Assembly (NCBI GenBank): GCA_034696485.1
Contig: JAQIWT010000569.1
Coordinates: forward strand, 1 to 17,961
Direction of reading: 5' to 3'
Length of the DNA: 17,961 nt
Source of the DNA: Isohypsibius dastychi
Lineage: Eukaryota > Tardigrada > Eutardigrada > Parachela > Isohypsibiidae
Shown: positions 16,282 to 17,961 of the stretch, in pieces
How the letters are laid out: the number at the start of each line of letters is the position of its first letter
Position numbering within the stretch: position 1 is the first letter of the stretch
Translations under genes and position numbers: made by a program
The notes under the pieces: model-generated
Seen by the model: only the letters and a program-made list of their open reading frames with translations
Database searches by the model: none
Told to the model about the DNA's origin: nothing

Positions 16282-17961
16282 ATGGCGCATCAGCCTGGAA
16301 TAACTGATCCTCCATGATGGCAAGATGTAGATCCCGCCATTGACGATATCTGTCGTATATGCCGAGGAGAAGGCAGCGTGGAATATCCGTGAGCCTATTG
16401 TGGATTATGATTTCAAATTTGGAAATAGCATTTTTTTTTATTGTTTCTCTAGGTTGTTTCATCCTTGCGTCTGTTCTGGATCAATTCGCTATGTTCATGA
16501 GGTAATTAGATAAATGTTCTACTGCTGGAGTCAGTGTTGCTCTCACTTGTATTGGGGTTTTTCACTGAGGCGATTTTTATGGTTGTTTTTTTAATTGTCG
16601 TTTTTTGGTTATGATAAATTTGATAGATTAGATTCTGACAATTGAAGTCGGGATTGTACTTACCTATTCTTCTGGATTTCAGGACTGCTTGATGCAGTGG
16701 CTCAATAACAGCAATCGTCTCTACTGCGAGCTTTGTCAGGTAAGCGATTGAAAGTGCCTTGGTTTTTTTTTGTCGCCACCAGCTCTGACATTATTTGTTT
16801 CGTTTCTCCCTACAGCACCGATTCACTTTCCGACGCATTTATGCTGAGAACACCCCATACCGGCTCCCGCCAAATGTCCTGCTACGCGGACTGAGATTGC
16901 GAATCGTCAAAGTCGTGAAGAAGCTGGTTCATGCGATATTAGTGGCATCAATATGGATTTACCTTCTACCGAACTATTGTGGTAATACTCTCACTAAATT
17001 TATCGCAGGTGCAATTTCAGATAACGATCGTTTTTTAGCTCGAGTCAAGAATCTCATGTTTGCGGAAGAGGGATATTTCACGGCACTTATCCGTTTCATC
17101 TGGATTGGGTAGTTATCTAGTTGATATTCCGGTTGCGTATTTGATTTGTTCTCAAAAGTTTTAAATTGTTCTGTTAAGATAATTCTTAAAGGTATGTTCT
17201 TCTGTAACAACCGTATGTTTTGTTTCTAGGATGTCCCCAACTCCAGCAGCAGATTTGGGAGAAGGCTTAATTATCATGGTTATGACGATGGCGATGCTCG
17301 TTAGTTTCGTCTTACTAGGAGATGAAATCTTGCATAATGGCTGGAATCCTCCATGGCTTATTTTGCCAAATGCCGCAGTTAATCTCCCACCCGGACCTGC
17401 TGCCGATGTACAACCCAACGCGGGAGCTAATGCTGCACCGGAAGTTCCTAATGATGACGATGCTGAGAATGACGGCGCTGGAGATGCTGGTGAAGATCAA
17501 CCACCGGCGAATCCAGGTCAGTAACATTATGTCCAGCAATAAAGTTGTCTTGAGTAATAGTTTCGAATCGTTTTCTTTATTTATCAAGGCGGAAATGCGG
17601 AAGGAAACGCCGATATCGGTAATGTTGTAGACGATGTCTTAACGCTGTAGCAAAAGTGAATGTTTTTACTTCCGGTTGTCTTTTTGTGATGCTTCATTTC
17701 TGTTGTCTACAGGTGTTGAATGTTTGGCCAATGAGCTTAAATACATCGGTGACGTTTGCTTCCATAAAACTGCAATCGCACACTCTTGTGGAAGCGTCGC
17801 AGTTCAAGACGGTCATCTACATATACTTTGGATATACCGTGTTCGCTGTGATATTCTCCTATGCATATGATCTGATTGGAAGAGGCTACGATTGGATGCA
17901 TTCGTTATTTTATCTCCGACGATTGAATAACTCAATCATTAAATTCGTCCTTGGATTGATT
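16282..17961 (+). CDS. MARCH6/Doa10-type RING-CH membrane E3 ubiquitin ligase (partial)
   Basis: Exons: 16282-16388, 16453-16501, 16683-16739, 16816-17108, 17230-17516, 17589 to about 17626, and 17713 past the right edge. The RING-CH domain is complete: DICRICRGEGSVEYP, FHPCVCSGSIRYVHE, DCLMQWLN, LYCELCQH, giving the C4HC3 pattern (CxxC, CxC, HxxC, CxxC). Then come RLPPNVLLRGLRLR, hydrophobic segments (LVHAILVASIWIYLLP; GLIIMVMTMAMLVSFVLL), GDEILHNGWNPPWLI, a long acidic/Ala/Pro loop and another membrane segment (TVIYIYFGYTVFAVIFSYAY). This order is that of MARCH6/TEB4/Doa10, an ER and nuclear-envelope ligase acting in ER-associated degradation. Oddities: a TGA at 16315-16317 lies 11 codons after the ATG and before the RING, and the loop-to-membrane transition is short, with a poor exon-6 donor. 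About a quarter of the usual 900-residue protein is present. Confidence 0.85.

Noticed and set aside
9718-17680. Recurrent ACTTCCGG or similar (10270, 14788, 17670, 4381)
   Set aside because: Resembles an ETS-type motif, but the sites lie in introns, exons and flanks with no consistent promoter position.
1-17961. Stop-codon reassignment to explain in-frame TAA and TGA
   Set aside because: TAA (F-box), TAG (acidic and 162-aa genes) and TGA (RRM gene) all end genes at sensible positions.
1-17961. tRNA genes, CRISPR arrays, telomeric repeats
   Set aside because: No GGTTCRAnYC box B with a matching box A and cloverleaf, no spaced direct repeats, and no TTAGGC-type arrays were seen on either strand.

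Overview
The window is eukaryotic nuclear DNA. Every recognisable gene is interrupted by short GT-AG introns (mostly 50-180 bp) with pyrimidine-rich, often TTTCAG-type acceptors. AATAAA signals follow several stop codons, and genes lie on both strands with unrelated neighbours, so there are no operons of bacterial type. Intergenic DNA is AT-rich. This fits a compact invertebrate genome, most like a nematode, but the species cannot be fixed from the sequence. I assembled all splice models by hand from reading frame, splice sites and phase.

Layout. 1-3 kb: exons of an unidentified + strand gene. 3.4-5.1 kb: exons of an unidentified - strand gene with at least one frame break, then a small composite of inverted and tandem repeats (5.14-5.29 kb). 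5.4-5.95 kb: an intact two-exon - strand gene for a 162-residue Cys-rich basic protein, with two palindromes upstream. 6.2-8.8 kb: two PIF/Harbinger-like transposase fragments in opposite orientation, a + strand exon pair, and a multi-exon - strand gene that carries one transposon fragment inside an intron. 9.0-9.7 kb: the 3' part of a gene for a tandem-RRM, PABP-like RNA-binding protein. 10.1-11.5 kb: no gene found. 11.5-12.5 kb: a two-exon F-box protein gene. 13.5-14.5 kb: a gene for a protein with nine 10-residue repeats and a very acidic tail, broken by one in-frame TAA. 14.85-15.2 kb: a degenerate tandem repeat with relatives elsewhere in the window. 15.3-15.5 kb: a small - strand candidate gene. 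16.3 kb to the right edge: the 5' half of a MARCH6/Doa10-type RING-CH membrane E3 ubiquitin ligase, with an in-frame TGA near its start.

The F-box gene (SCF substrate receptor) and the MARCH6-like gene (ER-associated degradation) both act in ubiquitin pathways, but nothing suggests they are coordinated. In-frame stops or single-base frame breaks recur in otherwise coherent exons (acidic-repeat gene, MARCH6 N-terminus, 3.9 kb gene, 8.6 kb gene). Either several genes are decaying or the sequence carries uncorrected base and indel errors. All three stop codons serve as ordinary gene ends here, so stop reassignment is not supported. I found no CRISPR array, rRNA or convincing tRNA, and no defined new biological system. 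The least explained items are the unidentified proteins, the nested transposon and the repeat composites.
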